Assembly (NCBI GenBank): GCA_963924555.1
Contig: OZ004590.1
Span: 5,014,001-5,078,000 of the forward strand
Source of the DNA: Crambe crambe
Lineage: Eukaryota; Porifera; Demospongiae; Poecilosclerida; Crambeidae
Direction of reading: 5' to 3'
DNA length: 64,000 nucleotides
The position numbers were made by a program, and so were the translations under genes. Under the pieces are notes generated by a model that saw nothing but the letters and a program-made list of their open reading frames with translations, had not been told where the DNA came from and did no database searches. This document shows, one piece after another, positions 52,601-64,000 of the stretch. Each line of letters begins with the position of its first letter. Position 1 is the stretch's first letter.

Positions 52601-55600
52601 ATCATCCTCACTAATTAAAATCATTCAATAAATTATGTAATTTGGAGACTCATGAAATAAACGATTCAAAGTATGCTAATATTTCAACAATTTCTTCCAA
52701 AAATCTCGCCTTATGCCTTATTTGTTCAATTCAAGTGTTTGCTTTGATGCCGATATCAATTGTTGATGATTATACAAATAATATTATTTCAACCCCTCCT
52801 GGTGTTATTTCATGAAGATAACTTTCGTATTCCAATGATTAAAGAGTCAATGACAACAGTACTTTCAATGCCAAATGAGTCAGTATTGTCTAAATTATGC
52901 TTCTAATCTCAACTCTGTACTAACCTGATTCCTATTTCATTCTCTGTGGCATCATGGGGGTGTGGTGGCGGTGAGCTAGCTCGTTTCAGGGGACCAGAAG
53001 TAGAGGACCCTTGGGCTTGCATGTCTGTTCCGTTGGCCACAGGTCCATTGGGGAGAGAAGGGATAGCGTGGGACACAGAGGTAGAAGGGGAGGGGGTTGA
53101 CGAAGAAAACAAAGGAAGCTAAAAAAAGAGAGGAAAAAAATTATCCCCCACACTCTATACTATCTGCTATATGACCTGTGCCAGTAACCAATAGCCCTAA
53201 TACACAGTACCACACACATTCTTTCAATTCCTCAGTTCATGGTTTGACACCCACACAACTATATAGCTCCTGATGAATAAAGCTTCAAGGAGTACAGATT
53301 GATTTATTTAGAGGAAAATGGCTAGATCATACTTTTTAAAATAACTTGATGCTCATTAGGCCCACTTTACACCCTTTTCAAATAACAATGAGTCATGTCT
53401 ATATTGTCCTACATACACACAGCAGATATAATACACATGGACTGTATATAAAGCCCTTCTATCTACTAATAGGAATCTTTGGCACAACTTGGCGAGCACT
53501 GGATTGATTCCAGTACCAAATATGGTCCACCTATTGTTAATTAATGTTGTGATTACATTTTTTTCCCTACAGCTCCGTAAATTCCTACAGAATACCATGA
53601 CCTTTGACATGCAATCCTACAGAATACCATGACCTTTGACATGCATTCGCTGTAAATTTATCTACTCTCCAAGCTCATTTTGTGGTCGAGCATTAGTAAT
53701 CACATCAAAGGAGGTAATAATTAAAGGATCAGACAGGATATTGATACAGATTTCTATGAATTTCTAACGGTATCCCTTCCTGACCACTAATTTATGGGGT
53801 TGTCGATTAAAAAACAAACTATTTACAGCAGCTTGTGGGGATTCATTCTGAGCACTGCCGGGAAGTTCTATCATCTGATTCTGTCCATAGAGGTTCTTGT
53901 AGGCTGTCATTCTTGCCACTCGTGCCTCTAATACATTGTCAGGAAATCCCACTTCACGAAGGTAGCTGTACGTGTGTGAAAGAGAACAGGATGTGAGTTG
54001 AGAATACAGGAAGTGAGTTTGAGAGAACAGAGGAAGTGAGTCATAATGTGTGAGAGCTAGGTGAAAAAGTAGCTGAAACACATCCTGATGTGCTAGTCAA
54101 TGTAAGCATACTTTACAGGTTTCTGCCAAGAGACATTGTACAATGAATCTGTTTGCATACAATACAACCTACATATCATTTGAACCTCCTACAAAGAAAT
54201 CCGAATACCCTAATATCATGGACTCAATTGTAGCTCTCTACTTTATTATGCATATGATATATGCACACGTGTGATAAGGAGACTGCACCTCTAGCCAAAA
54301 CTCCTGAATACTCCGGACCCAATTATACTCCTCTTCACACTTTGATATGCATACATATGCGATAAAGAGTAGTCAAACTCACTCTCTTAGAATCTTTCTG
54401 CTTTCTTCCCTCTGATTGGCCAGTGTGGTGATGTCCAGTTGAGGACCTGTATAACAAAAATCCATAAAACTCAAAACAAACTTGACTAGTAGTTTGAGGA
54501 GAATAACATACGGTTATTTTCGGTCTCAGGCGGTGGGGGCTTCATGTCGGCAAATACTAAGTCCTTTCCATGTAGTGCCTTGTAGAGTTTAGCTCTATGA
54601 ATATAGGACAATAAACTCTATATCAATTTCCTTATAGGATCAGTTAATACAAGTGCTCCAATGGACCATGAGCGAATAGAGGCCAAAGTAAGTCAACGTT
54701 ATTGTTTATAATACATTTCTTGTAACTAGTCAGGCATGTGATTATTACTGGTATACAAGATGGTAAATTCTAAATAAAGCCCATCACATGCTGCCCATCA
54801 TGTGAGGCCAGTACACACACATTCTAATAATGCCACAAGGCAAAAGCAACATGTTATCAAGCACACCTAATCCATTGTGCTAAAAATTACAATGAGAGTC
54901 AAATTCTAAACTTGTAGTGCTGATATATTTTGACATGATCACAATTATATAATCTCACTTGACAAGAGTTGACGGGCTTCACAAAAGTCTAAAATTACAT
55001 GCTCGTATCAAAGGCAACACAAACAACTTACAGTACTAACTACCAGAACTAAGCTGTCGTTCAATACTATGTGATGGAGGAACAGTGCAGTGATAAGGTG
55101 ATAATACATAGTTAAATATTGGCAGGCTGATTTTATTTACTCACCTCTCCTGTTTCAAAGCATACTCCAACATCTTGATACGTCGAATAAGGTCATGCAT
55201 AAGATTCTCGTGTCCTTTTCTCTCTCCTTGAAGAAATGCTATTTTTGCCTGTAAAATCATGAGTATGGCTATACTGAGACACAAAATCAGTACTATTTTG
55301 ATTAATAGAGATACTATTCTTATTTCAATGATCTATGGTAAAGAAATTTGGGGCTCTGCTGTGAAGGGCAGAAATTAATTACTTGGCAAGCTACCAGCTT
55401 AACACTTCAGGGTTAGCCTCATACACAAACCTGTAGTTCAGCCTTTTGTACTTCCCAGTTTGTTCTCTCCTTCTCAAATCTACTCCATTCGTGTTTAATG
55501 AAGTGGAGAATGCCAGGGATAGTATAATTAGTGGAAGAAGAAGAATACTCGGGGAGAGACCCAGTCATACTGGCTCCTGGGAAACCAGGTGCTCCTGGCC

Positions 55601-55634
55601 CAGGTCTGTTATTGCCTGGACCTTCCACGTCCAT
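49604..55634 (-). CDS. STRN: Striatin (STRIPAK B''' subunit)
   Basis: About 18-20 exons from MDVEGPGNNRPGPGAPG at 55634 to the stop at 49604. Striatins are PP2A regulatory B''' subunits that scaffold the STRIPAK complex with MST/GCK kinases, Mob4 and STRIP1/2, restraining Hippo-type signalling. The N-terminal block is YTIPGILHFIKHEWSRFEKE, NWEVQKAELQAKIAFLQGER and IRRIKMLEYALKQE: caveolin-binding and coiled-coil region. It is followed by a disordered acidic middle (poly-Asp near 52510-52550) and a C-terminal WD40 propeller. WD motifs include AVWDLAVHPTTGFVLSCGAD, GDICFSGSTDCMIRVWRLPE, HTDAVTGLALDPHGLYLLSG and the terminal FASAGADGIAKVFI, the conserved striatin end. The Pro/Gly-rich leader is longer than I would expect but normal in character. 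Confidence 0.93.
49825..49946. repeat. 46-bp tandem repeat, about 2.6 copies
   Basis: ataatggacacacttgggac starts at 49825, 49871 and 49917, each followed by ccaggcttttgtcc or a variant. It lies in the last part of striatin intronic sequence. A related phrase (acagtggaacctccaaataatggac) appears at about 58794 in AMT1, so this is likely a dispersed family. Confidence 0.9.
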
Positions 55635-55860
55635 ACCTCTTCGTGAGTTTTCTTATTAGACTGTAAATCTTCACTCGCTTGGTTACTATAGGACTCCTGC
55701 CGCCTCGCTATAGAGTGGAATCTAACTGCAAAAGCTGACCAAATTTCATGGCGGAGTTGTAAAATTAAAAGTGCAGGTAAAAGGTCACATGGTTCACACG
55801 TGATCTCATAATGTCGTATAGACTACGCGCGCGCGTAGGACTGAGCTAGCTCGAGTGATT
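55635..55860. promoter_or_regulatory. Bidirectional promoter region, striatin and AMT1
   Basis: 226 bp between divergent starts. Contains GTCACATG at about 55782 and CACGTGAT at about 55797, E-box-like, and an alternating CG run (gcgcgcgcg) near 55827. No TATA box seen. Confidence 0.5.
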
Positions 55861-58800
55861 ATGGGTATCGGTAATGAGTACGGTGCCTCATTCTTGAGTG
55901 AAATCGCAGATGAGCAAGGTGGAGTGTGCTTCAACTATTCCAAATGTGTCTTTGACTATGTAAGATCTAAGTGCGTTGAGTTATTATAAAACTTGTTTCA
56001 ATTCATTCATTGTAGAGACCATGTGATCAAAGTCAACTCCATTATGTTCGCTACTCAGAGCCCAGTGCTGCTTGGGTGCTCATTGCTTCCATTCTTGTAT
56101 TCTTTATGGTATGACTTTTTAACATAATAGTTGTAGATTGCAAGCAACTTCTATTGCAAACACTCAGAAAGCTGGATTCATGCTGCTGGAAGTTGCTTTT
56201 GCCAGAAATCCAAAGGAGAAGAGACACGTTGTCGTTTTGGTGAGTTAATTTTTTGCGCAGCTTGGGAGTTGGTTCATCTTCCAGCCATTAATTTTTTTGT
56301 TTGTGCAGAAACATCAAGATGCATTTGCGAGTGCTTTTGGTTTTTTCCTCCTGGGCTTTGATGCAATCTCCAACTACAAGACACCTATTGAACCAAGTTT
56401 TTTTTCTGTCACTGACCCAGTTCTGTGGTTTTTCAAGGTTGGGGGATGAATCACATGATTGATGTGTCTCTCCACGTGTTACTCTTTGTATTCTTCAGTT
56501 TACATTTGCAAGTAATGCAGCAACAATTGTTGGGGGTTGCCTCGTTACCAGCAAGTATAAATTGCGACTTCCAGCTGCTTTCATCAGTGCCTTTGTCATT
56601 AGTGTGAGTTACATTAACACAAAGATACTGCTTATTGGCAGTTCTTACAGACTTTTGTGTTAAATATTATTTTGTTATGTCCAGGGCATCCTCCATCCCA
56701 TCGTAGCAAGGATTATTTGGTCAGATCATTGCGATACACTCTCTCCTTACCGATTCTGTAATTATGGGATGAACTCTGTACTTCAAAAAGGTCACGGTTG
56801 CTCCTGGAACTGCAGTAACCAGCTCACCAGCTTCACTGAGAGAATGTACATTCTGGATTTTGCTGGAGGAGGAGCTGTCCATCTCATCGGTATGATTTGA
56901 GCTCAGCATGATTTTCCAGCTGCAGGCCTCTGACTCTGAGTGTATGCACCTCTTCAGGTGGAATGGCTGGCCTCATGGTGTGTCTCTTTGCAAAATTTCG
57001 AGAGTGGAAGGATCGGACTAGGCCCAACCATCCCATGGTAAGATCTGGAGGCACTCATTATTGGGCTAGTATAGTATTGTACTGTATTCCGAGTCCCTTT
57101 AAGCACAAAGTACCCTTGAATAAAGAAGCCATCTTGTTGTTGAAATAGACAGGTGGTCAAGTCATACACTACATAGGTTGAATTCAGAAACTCCCATCTC
57201 CCATTGGGAGAGGGGTGGGGGCCTCTCCTGCTGTGTGTTGTAGTGACATATTGACTTTGCCAAAAGCTCGATGCATTCTGCTTACTTATATATTCTTATT
57301 AACTTTCAGATAGTAGCAACTGAAGCCGAAGTACCAGAAGATGTGAAGCCAGAGTAAGTCATTCTTAGGGAATGGGGTTTAACCTCTTCATCACTGCCAA
57401 GACTAAAGACTGCCCCCCTCCCACTAGGCCTTGGCAGATTATACATGCAAAAAGTGAGCATCATGAATATGATAGACATTAAAATAGGATAATAGAGTAG
57501 AAATTTGGTAATGGAACAAATTTCTGCCATGGCTTAGTCTCCACCCCTGCATATAATAATGGCCTCTGATCTGGCTGGATCCAGTAAAATTATTGTGCTC
57601 TCTATTTTAATCAGAGGGTTCTGGGACTGGATGTACCCAGTCACTGGAGGAGAGGAAACCGTGTCTGAAGCAGCACTTGGTGTGATCATACTCTGGTTCT
57701 GCTGGTAAGTCTTCCCACAAATAGCTAGATAGAAGCTACCACCTTAAATGACTTTAAAACATACAGGTTTGCCTTCAACTGTGGTTCAGCAGAGAGTATT
57801 GAAAGTAAAGAGTAATTATTATCTTTATCTCTTTCTCATTGTTTTTATTTGTTTCTGCAGCTGGATTTCATCTTAAATCAAGTTACAACGATAGGTATCC
57901 TTTCTATGGGATTCCTGCAGTGATAGCCGTGAACATGATCATGGCTGGTGCCTCTGGTGGTACTCTTGCCATCATCATTGCTGTGTGTGCACAGGTCTGT
58001 TCAACTAATGATGCTAAGCAACTCTCAGGGAGTTTGTAGGTGTTACAATATCTGTAACACAATGCTATTGATTTTCTGCAGTTGAGGTATCGTACTGAAT
58101 CTGTGAATGCAAATGAGATAGCCAATGGAGTGCTTTCAGCTCTGGTATCCATCACAGCTGGATGTGCCTTTGTTGATTACTGGGGAGCGGTCCTCATTGG
58201 ACGTAAGTTTGAGAAAGAAAGCTTTCCACCTCATCCTGGAAATTTTGCTTGTAGTTTTCGGAGTTATATTCTACCACTGTGGTTGTTTTCTGGAGTATAA
58301 ATTGAAGATTAATGACACAGCAAGAGTTGTGCCTGTTCACGGGGTTTGGTAAGAATCACTGGACTGGTGTGACCCTTTAGGAATTCGACTTCTTGCACAC
58401 TTTGCAGTGGACTGTGGAGTGTGATAGCAACAGGTTTATTCATAGCTGGGGAAACATCTCAATGCAACCTTCATGCAGCATTCGAGGGCCTCTGCTACTG
58501 TCAGCTCAGGCTACCACAATTGGTGAGTCGAAACAGTTGCTCTTTAATATTATTAGGATAAATTAATGCTTCCTCAGAATTGGATTGAGAGACTTGGAGC
58601 TCAAATCATTGGAGCGTTCTTCATGATAGGTGTGGGTCTGGTGGGATCCTTCATCACTTACTTCATCCTCTACATTATCCCCATCTCTCCATTCGTGTGG
58701 TTCTTCGATAGGTAAGAATGAATAGATCACCAAAAAGCCTCTCCTTTATGAGGTGATAAAAGGCCGAAAAGATTTGCAGAGCACACACGCACAGTGGAAC

Positions 58801-59560
58801 CTCCAAATAATGGACAAACTTGAGACGTGATTGGATATAGAAAAAGTGGACTGGGTCTATGGCACTAATCGAATTATATTCTCATGAATATACTTAAGCA
58901 CCCTATTTGAAAGTACAGCTAGGGGAGAAAAGGTGCTTTAGATTTTCCTCTTCTTTTATCAGAGGTTCTACTTGTAGTCAATTTTGCAGTTTAAGACCAT
59001 ATGATGATGAAGAAAGTCGAATGAATACTTGCCTAATCATCCTGCTGTTATTTCTACATTATAGAGTGCTGTTTCTAAGTCCCAAGGATGAAAATGGAGT
59101 GCGTAAGCGATTAGTGTACCAGGGTGGATGGCTACTCACTTGCCCTGAGGAAGATTTCAATCGGATGGGTATGATGGTCCAAGGTGATGCTACCACTTAT
59201 TCACAAGCATTGTTGAACGAGTCACAACCAATGCTGGATCAGACTGGAATCCAGGTGGGAGTGGCTAACTTTAACTGAGTGGAATTTTCATATTTCACAT
59301 TATTACAGGGAAGACGTACACCTAAAACAGTACATAGTAACTTTGGCACTTATGGAGTTCATGACAACAGTTATGGCACCATGAATACACCACACCTGTC
59401 CACGTACACCAACACTGATCAGTCTACAAGGGATGGGGGAGGTGTGGCTTACAGGGGCCGCAACACCAACAACAGCCAGTACTCCAGTGGCAGTCGTGCA
59501 CTAAATGAAGCAAAGCAGAAGCAACAAGAAGATGAGGACAGTGATGATGACAAGTTATAG
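55861..59560 (+). CDS. AMT: Ammonium transporter (AMT/MEP/Rh superfamily), copy 1
   Basis: About 17 short exons; exon 1 is 55861-55959, starting MGIGNEYGASFLSEI, and the last ends at 59560. Eleven membrane helices can be followed: AAWVLIASILVFFM, KAGFMLLEVAFARNPK, DAFASAFGFFLLGFD, FTFASNAATIVGGCL, ILHPIVARIIWSD, DFAGGGAVHLIG, GMAGLMVCLF, ALGVIILWFCW, YPFYGIPAVIAVNMIMAGAS, ANGVLSALVSITAGCAF, and the last, GSFITYFILYIIP. DFAGGGAVH supplies the Asp and first pore histidine, and VPVHGVCGLWS the second, so the conduction site looks intact. It moves ammonium across the plasma membrane. The Cys-rich extracellular loop (CNYGM...CSWNCSN) and an acidic, Gly/Asn/Thr-rich cytosolic tail are variable. The next gene is its tandem paralogue. 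Confidence 0.92.
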
Positions 59561-59817
59561 ATAAAGAATGCTTAGGCAACAATAATTGTATTTTGCATTT
59601 AAATAGAATTAGTATGATATGCATGCGCGATAGCATTGTGGGCTGGGAAATTCAGATTAAACTGCACTGCTGAGAACTGCATTATCCTCCTCGCTACAAA
59701 CTTCGTGCTGAAACTTCTTACGTCTACCTACAGCTTCTCGTTTCCATTTTCTCCTTTTCTTCTTCTCATGAGTAATGCTGCATGATACGCATGCGCATAA
59801 TGCTCGCTCGGGCTAAA

Positions 59818-62800
59818 ATGGATAACTTCAGCAGCTATGAAGGATGCTTCAATTATAGCCAATGCCCTTTCCCCTATGTGAGTTGTAATACACTTTTTTT
59901 CTAGCTAAATTCTTTTTATAAATATTAGAAACCTTGCGCTCAAGAGCATCTCCATCCTGATATTCGCTATTCAAATGCCAGTGCTGCTTGGGTGCTCATT
60001 GCCTCCATCATAGTGTTCTTTATGGTTTGTAATGTTAGATTAGCTAATATTATATGGCAGTTATTGTATCATAAACACCCAGAAAGCTGGATTTATGCTG
60101 ATGGAGCTTGCTTTTGCCAAGGATCCAGACAATAAACGACATGTTGTTGTGTTGGTGAGAATACTCTATTAACCAACAGTAGATCTATCATTCTGTTATT
60201 ATCATTTTCAGAAACACCAGGATGCATTTGCTAGTGCCTTTGGTTTTTTTCTAATTGGCTTTGATGTTATTTCAAACTATGAGACGTCTAAGGAAATTGA
60301 ATTTTTTAACATTACTGATCCAGGATTTTGGTTTTTCAAGGTGGAATAGCTAGTTACATGCATAATTACCTAGTTAGCTTCTGGCATTGTCATTTTGCAG
60401 TTTACTTTTGCGAGCAATGCAGCCACAATCATTGGTGGCTGCTTGGTTAATAACAGCTATAAACTGAGAATTCCAGCTGCCTTCGTCAGTGCATTTGTTA
60501 TCAGCGTGAGTTAGCTAGCTAATCAGTAAGCTGACAGAGGATACTATAGAAAGGAAAGGTCCTGATTGTGTGATAACAGCTGACTGAGCTGTATAGCTTA
60601 TTATTAATATTGATTTCTTTGCTATGATTTTTAGGGGATCATCCATCCAATAGTAGCAAGGATAATTTGGTCAGACCAATGTAATTCCTTTTCACCCTAC
60701 CGGTTCTGCAACTTTAAGGACAGCCCCATACAGGAGAATCGTAATTGCTCCTGTAACCAAACTTACTGTGAGAATTCTCCTCTGGACTTCATCCCTCATA
60801 GAATATATGTTTTGGATTTCGCTGGAGGGGGAGCTGTTCATCTTATTGGTAAATAAAGAAGTGTGTTACTTTGATAATGACACAATTGAAAATCCAGCAG
60901 CATATGCATGCAAGCAACACTCTTCACTATATACTAGCTACTTCGGCCTTAAATGGAAATTGAAATCATTTTTTGGCTATTGATGAGTACTCCCGGTGAT
61001 GTGCATCCATAAAAGTTTGTCTGCATCACACCTTTAATTTCATGTATACACAACATGCATTACATGTAGGTGGCATAGCTGGTCTCATGGTGTGTCTTTT
61101 TGCTAAATTTCAGGAGTGGAGAGATAGAAAAAGACCCAGTCAGGTGCAAAAGTACATGATTTTTATCCAAAAAATTAAAGTTCTTTTCAGACAGAAAAAG
61201 ATGGAGTCGAATCACAAGAGGATGTGAAGCAGGAGTGAGTCTCTCTAACTCAGTGACAGATACCTATAGTAAGCTACACCCTGTTATATAGAGGATTTTG
61301 GGATTGGATGTATCCAGTGAATTGTGGAAATGAAACTGTTCCAGAAGCTGCTCTAGGTGTACTGATACTCTGGTTCTGTTGGTGAGAAATGTTGCTATAC
61401 CAATAATAATGTGAGCAATAGCAATTTCTTTGAAACCCCACAGGTTTGCCTTCAACTGTGGCTCAGCAGAAAGTATTGAAAGCAAGTCATTCAGTGTAAA
61501 ATTGTAAACCCATGGCTACGACAAATTTTTTACCTGAATTTTGTAGCTGGATTTAAGTACAGTACTAAAAAAAACGATAAAACGTACCCTTTCTATGGAA
61601 TCCCTGCAGTGATAGCCGTGAACATGATTATGGCTTGTGCCTCTGGTGGCACTCTTGCCATCATCATTGCTGTGTGTGCACAGGTCTGTCCGTTCACTCC
61701 CCGCCTTTGTGAATTCTACATGGGTAGGGGATATCTGTTCACATTCTGTAGGTGAGGTTTCGTACCAAGTCCATAAATGCAAATGAGATAGCAAATGGAA
61801 TACTCTCGGCTCTGGTGTCCATCACGGCTGGATGTGCATTTGTACCCTACTGGGGAGGGGTCCTCATTGGATGTAAGCATAATAACCAGCTCGCTACGTA
61901 TGGTATCTTAGATCATCCCTTTACTTCAAACAAAACTGGCAGTTTTAGGAGTTATATTCTACCACCTTGGTTCTTTTCTGGAGTACAAACTGAAGATCAA
62001 AGACACGGCACGGGTGGTACCTGTTCATGGGATATGGTATTAAGTAGTAAAAGAATAATTGTGTAGGTAGCTATTATGGTCTTTCCAGTGGCCTGTGGAG
62101 TGTGATAGCAACAGGCTTGTTCATACTTCCCACGAGCGAGGGTGAATGCAACCTTCATGCTACATTCGAAGGACTTTGCTATTGTGAATTACGGTTGCCC
62201 ACAGTAGTGAGTGCTAATAAAGTGATCCATCACACATGCACCTAATCGGTGATCTGTGCATTACATATAGGATTATGGTGAGAGGCTTGGAGCTCAGATC
62301 ATAGGAGCACTTTTCATGATAGTTGTGGGGCTAGTAGGATCCTTCATCACTTACTTCATCCTCTACATCATCCCTGTCTCTCCATTCGTTTGGCTCATTG
62401 ATAAGTAAGACTTAGAGGTATCCTCTATAAAGCAATAACCATAATGCAATACTTTATTTTCTCATTTTTAGAATGACATTCCACTTTCTATCCCCTAAAG
62501 ATGAAAATGGTGAGCGCAGGAAATTAGTATATCGAGGAGGATGGCTTCTCACTTCTCCCGAAGAAGATTTTGAAAGAATGGATTCCTTCCAACAACATTT
62601 GGGGGACAATCAACAGGTTCCACTGATAAGGACAGCACCTGATACTTCATATCGAAACGAACGGGTATGCATATAGAAGCTGTCAAATCAACTATCACAA
62701 ATTTCATGAATTAGCTGTGTAAATTTTAGACCATTGTTGAAGCTGTTGATTATAATTCCTAGGAGACCAAAGTGAAATACTCAGAGAGCACACTCACAAA

Positions 62801-62924
62801 GAGTACCCTGCACACCTACAACACCATGGATACCCCTCGCCAAACCATCGTTAGTGCAGAGAAGGAGGACAAGGACAAAGGAGATGTGGTCTTCAGGGGT
62901 CGTAATGCCAAGACCAAGGAGTGA
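59818..62924 (+). CDS. AMT: Ammonium transporter, copy 2 (tandem paralogue)
   Basis: Same exon order as copy 1, starting 257 bp after its stop. I take ATG 59818 (MDNFSSYEGCFNYSQ; strong context, A at -3, G at +4), but an in-frame ATG at 59800 would add MLARAK. Matching blocks: AAWVLIASIIVFFM, KAGFMLMELAFAKDPDN, DAFASAFGFFLIGFD, FTFASNAATIIGGCLV, DFAGGGAVHLIG, GIAGLMVCLFAKF, YPFYGIPAVIAVNMIMACAS and VPVHGICGLWSVIATGLF, so both pore histidines and the Asp are kept. The copies differ most in the Cys-rich loop, the loop before the tenth helix and the C-terminal tail, which ends VVFRGRNAKTKE versus VAYRGRNTNN in copy 1. One intron uses a GC donor (61482). Recent tandem duplication with diverging regulation is the simplest reading. 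Confidence 0.92.
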
Positions 62925-63100
62925 AAAATAACAACTCAAAAGATATTAGTATAGCATTTAGTATTCATGGATTGGTTTGTTCATCCCCGAAAATGTAATG
63001 ATTGAAAACAGTACTGAGCATAATTTCATCAGAATAGAATTATGTTGTCACTGTTTGGTATTTCTGATGATAAATAAAAGTCCCTAATCATGTATACAGT

Positions 63101-64000
63101 TTAGCTTGGGATTGAAACAGTGAGTGAAGCAGAGGCATAGCTGACTGAACTATCCGTCATGGACTTGCACTTACTGGACTGTGCATACTGCACAAACTTG
63201 AGGGAGCAAGAGATCTCTGGCTGATTCAACTTCATACACTCCACTGCCTGAAGACAACAACAGGGAGGAAGGGAGAGATGAAGTAACACATGAGAACTTA
63301 GCTAAAGATCAGGCATACATTCAAGAGTACTGCTATTGGGTGCCTTCCACATATTGTGTTTAGAGTCCTTCCCAAGTATTGTGAAAAAGCGTCGGGATTC
63401 AGAGAGGACACCGATTCCATACCCTGAATATATACAGCACGATCATAATCATACTGCAAATGAGTGCCAAGGAAAAACTCACAGCTCTATCCAACTCTTC
63501 AATGAAAGTATGAATGGGTCCTCTTGACTTGTCATAGTTTGTATATCGAAATCTCTTCCCTACATGCCATATGACTCACCCCAATGACAAAAATCATGAC
63601 AATGGCTCACCCCAATGACAAAAATCGGATGAAATCACAAAGAGGTTCTCAGGGTCAGCCAAGTAAGGACTGAATATTCTGCCATATTCTGCTTCTTTTT
63701 TGTGATCGGTTCCTCCCACAAGTACAGGGACAATGGTAAAGTGACCTTGTCTGCTCTCCATTACTTTGGCAATATAAGGCAAATGCATTTCTATGCTATG
63801 TTCTTCTTCGTCAACTTGCTGATTCATCTTCTCAAATTTGCCAGTTGCAATGAGTTCTGAGTAGACTAAATAAAGGTGTCCATCAGATTCTTAGGCTACA
63901 ACACTGAGTAAGTGCTTACTTTTCTGATCTATTTCTATGTCATAGAATGGTGTTTCATAGTGTGTGTTTGAAGAGAGGGTACACCCAGCCATATAAACAT
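63101..64000 (-). CDS. MEMO1: MEMO1, 3' part (5' end beyond the window)
   Basis: Minus-strand exons near 63975-63920 ([13 protein letters not shown]), 63868-63610, two or three more down to 63247-63101. Seen: [58 protein letters not shown] and the C-terminal [24 protein letters not shown]1 is a dioxygenase-fold protein linked to ErbB2-driven migration and, in recent work, iron/copper binding. The EHSIEMH histidine and the QSSKC cysteine match two of its three metal ligands; the third (N-terminal His) is outside the window. Stop at 63101-63103. It converges on AMT copy 2, leaving a 176-bp shared 3' spacer with AATAAA at about 63072 (plus strand). Confidence 0.9.

Overview
The window is animal nuclear DNA: intron-rich genes with GT-AG splicing, and clear orthologues of metazoan proteins (alpha-actinin, striatin, HEATR5, SNX5/6, PPM1A/B, GPATCH11, DPY30, PET117, MEMO1). 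Short introns, very short intergenic spacers, abundant GA/CT microsatellites and two tandem ammonium transporters suggest an early-branching animal, most likely a demosponge. The clade is an inference; no species is identified.

Layout. 1-2,860: direct repeats, an intronless PTB-domain gene (-), a LYR-motif gene (-), and PET117 (+) head to head with it. 3,195-5,583: PP2C phosphatase of the PPM1A/B type (-). 5,900-7,890: a retroelement graveyard with a reverse-transcriptase-type ORF fragment (+) and an unrecognised broken coding stretch (-). 8,132-15,892: alpha-actinin (-). 16,295-32,174: HEATR5 (-), with large repeat-filled introns. 32,417-40,057: a 15-exon gene (+) for a composite protein of about 1,582 residues (below). 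40,619-45,050: four compact genes, two unrecognised, one a 74-residue ORF and one GPATCH11. 45,397-49,103: SNX5/6 (-) and DPY30 (+). 49,604-55,634: striatin (-). 55,861-62,924: two tandem ammonium transporters (+). 63,101-end: the 3' part of MEMO1 (-).

The most unusual object is the gene at 32,417-40,057. Spliced in silico with every phase agreeing, it reads: signal peptide, cysteine-containing ectodomain with a cupredoxin-like half, five-helix cytochrome b561-like membrane domain, long acidic cytosolic linker, PAS domain, degenerate EF-hand-like region, and a six-helix NADPH-oxidase/ferric-reductase domain with all four haem histidines. The dehydrogenase tail has the NOX layout but altered FAD and NADPH motifs. 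I know of no described protein with this order; a redox- or gas-sensing transmembrane protein is an inference.

Two genome-scale patterns recur. Six gene pairs are head to head over about 50-270 bp. GA/CT repeats sit inside introns with a strand bias: purine (GA) in the sense strand just after 5' splice sites, pyrimidine (CU) just before 3' splice sites.

CDS coordinates run from start codon to stop codon and include introns; exon positions are in the evidence text. Exons described as approximate were placed by eye.
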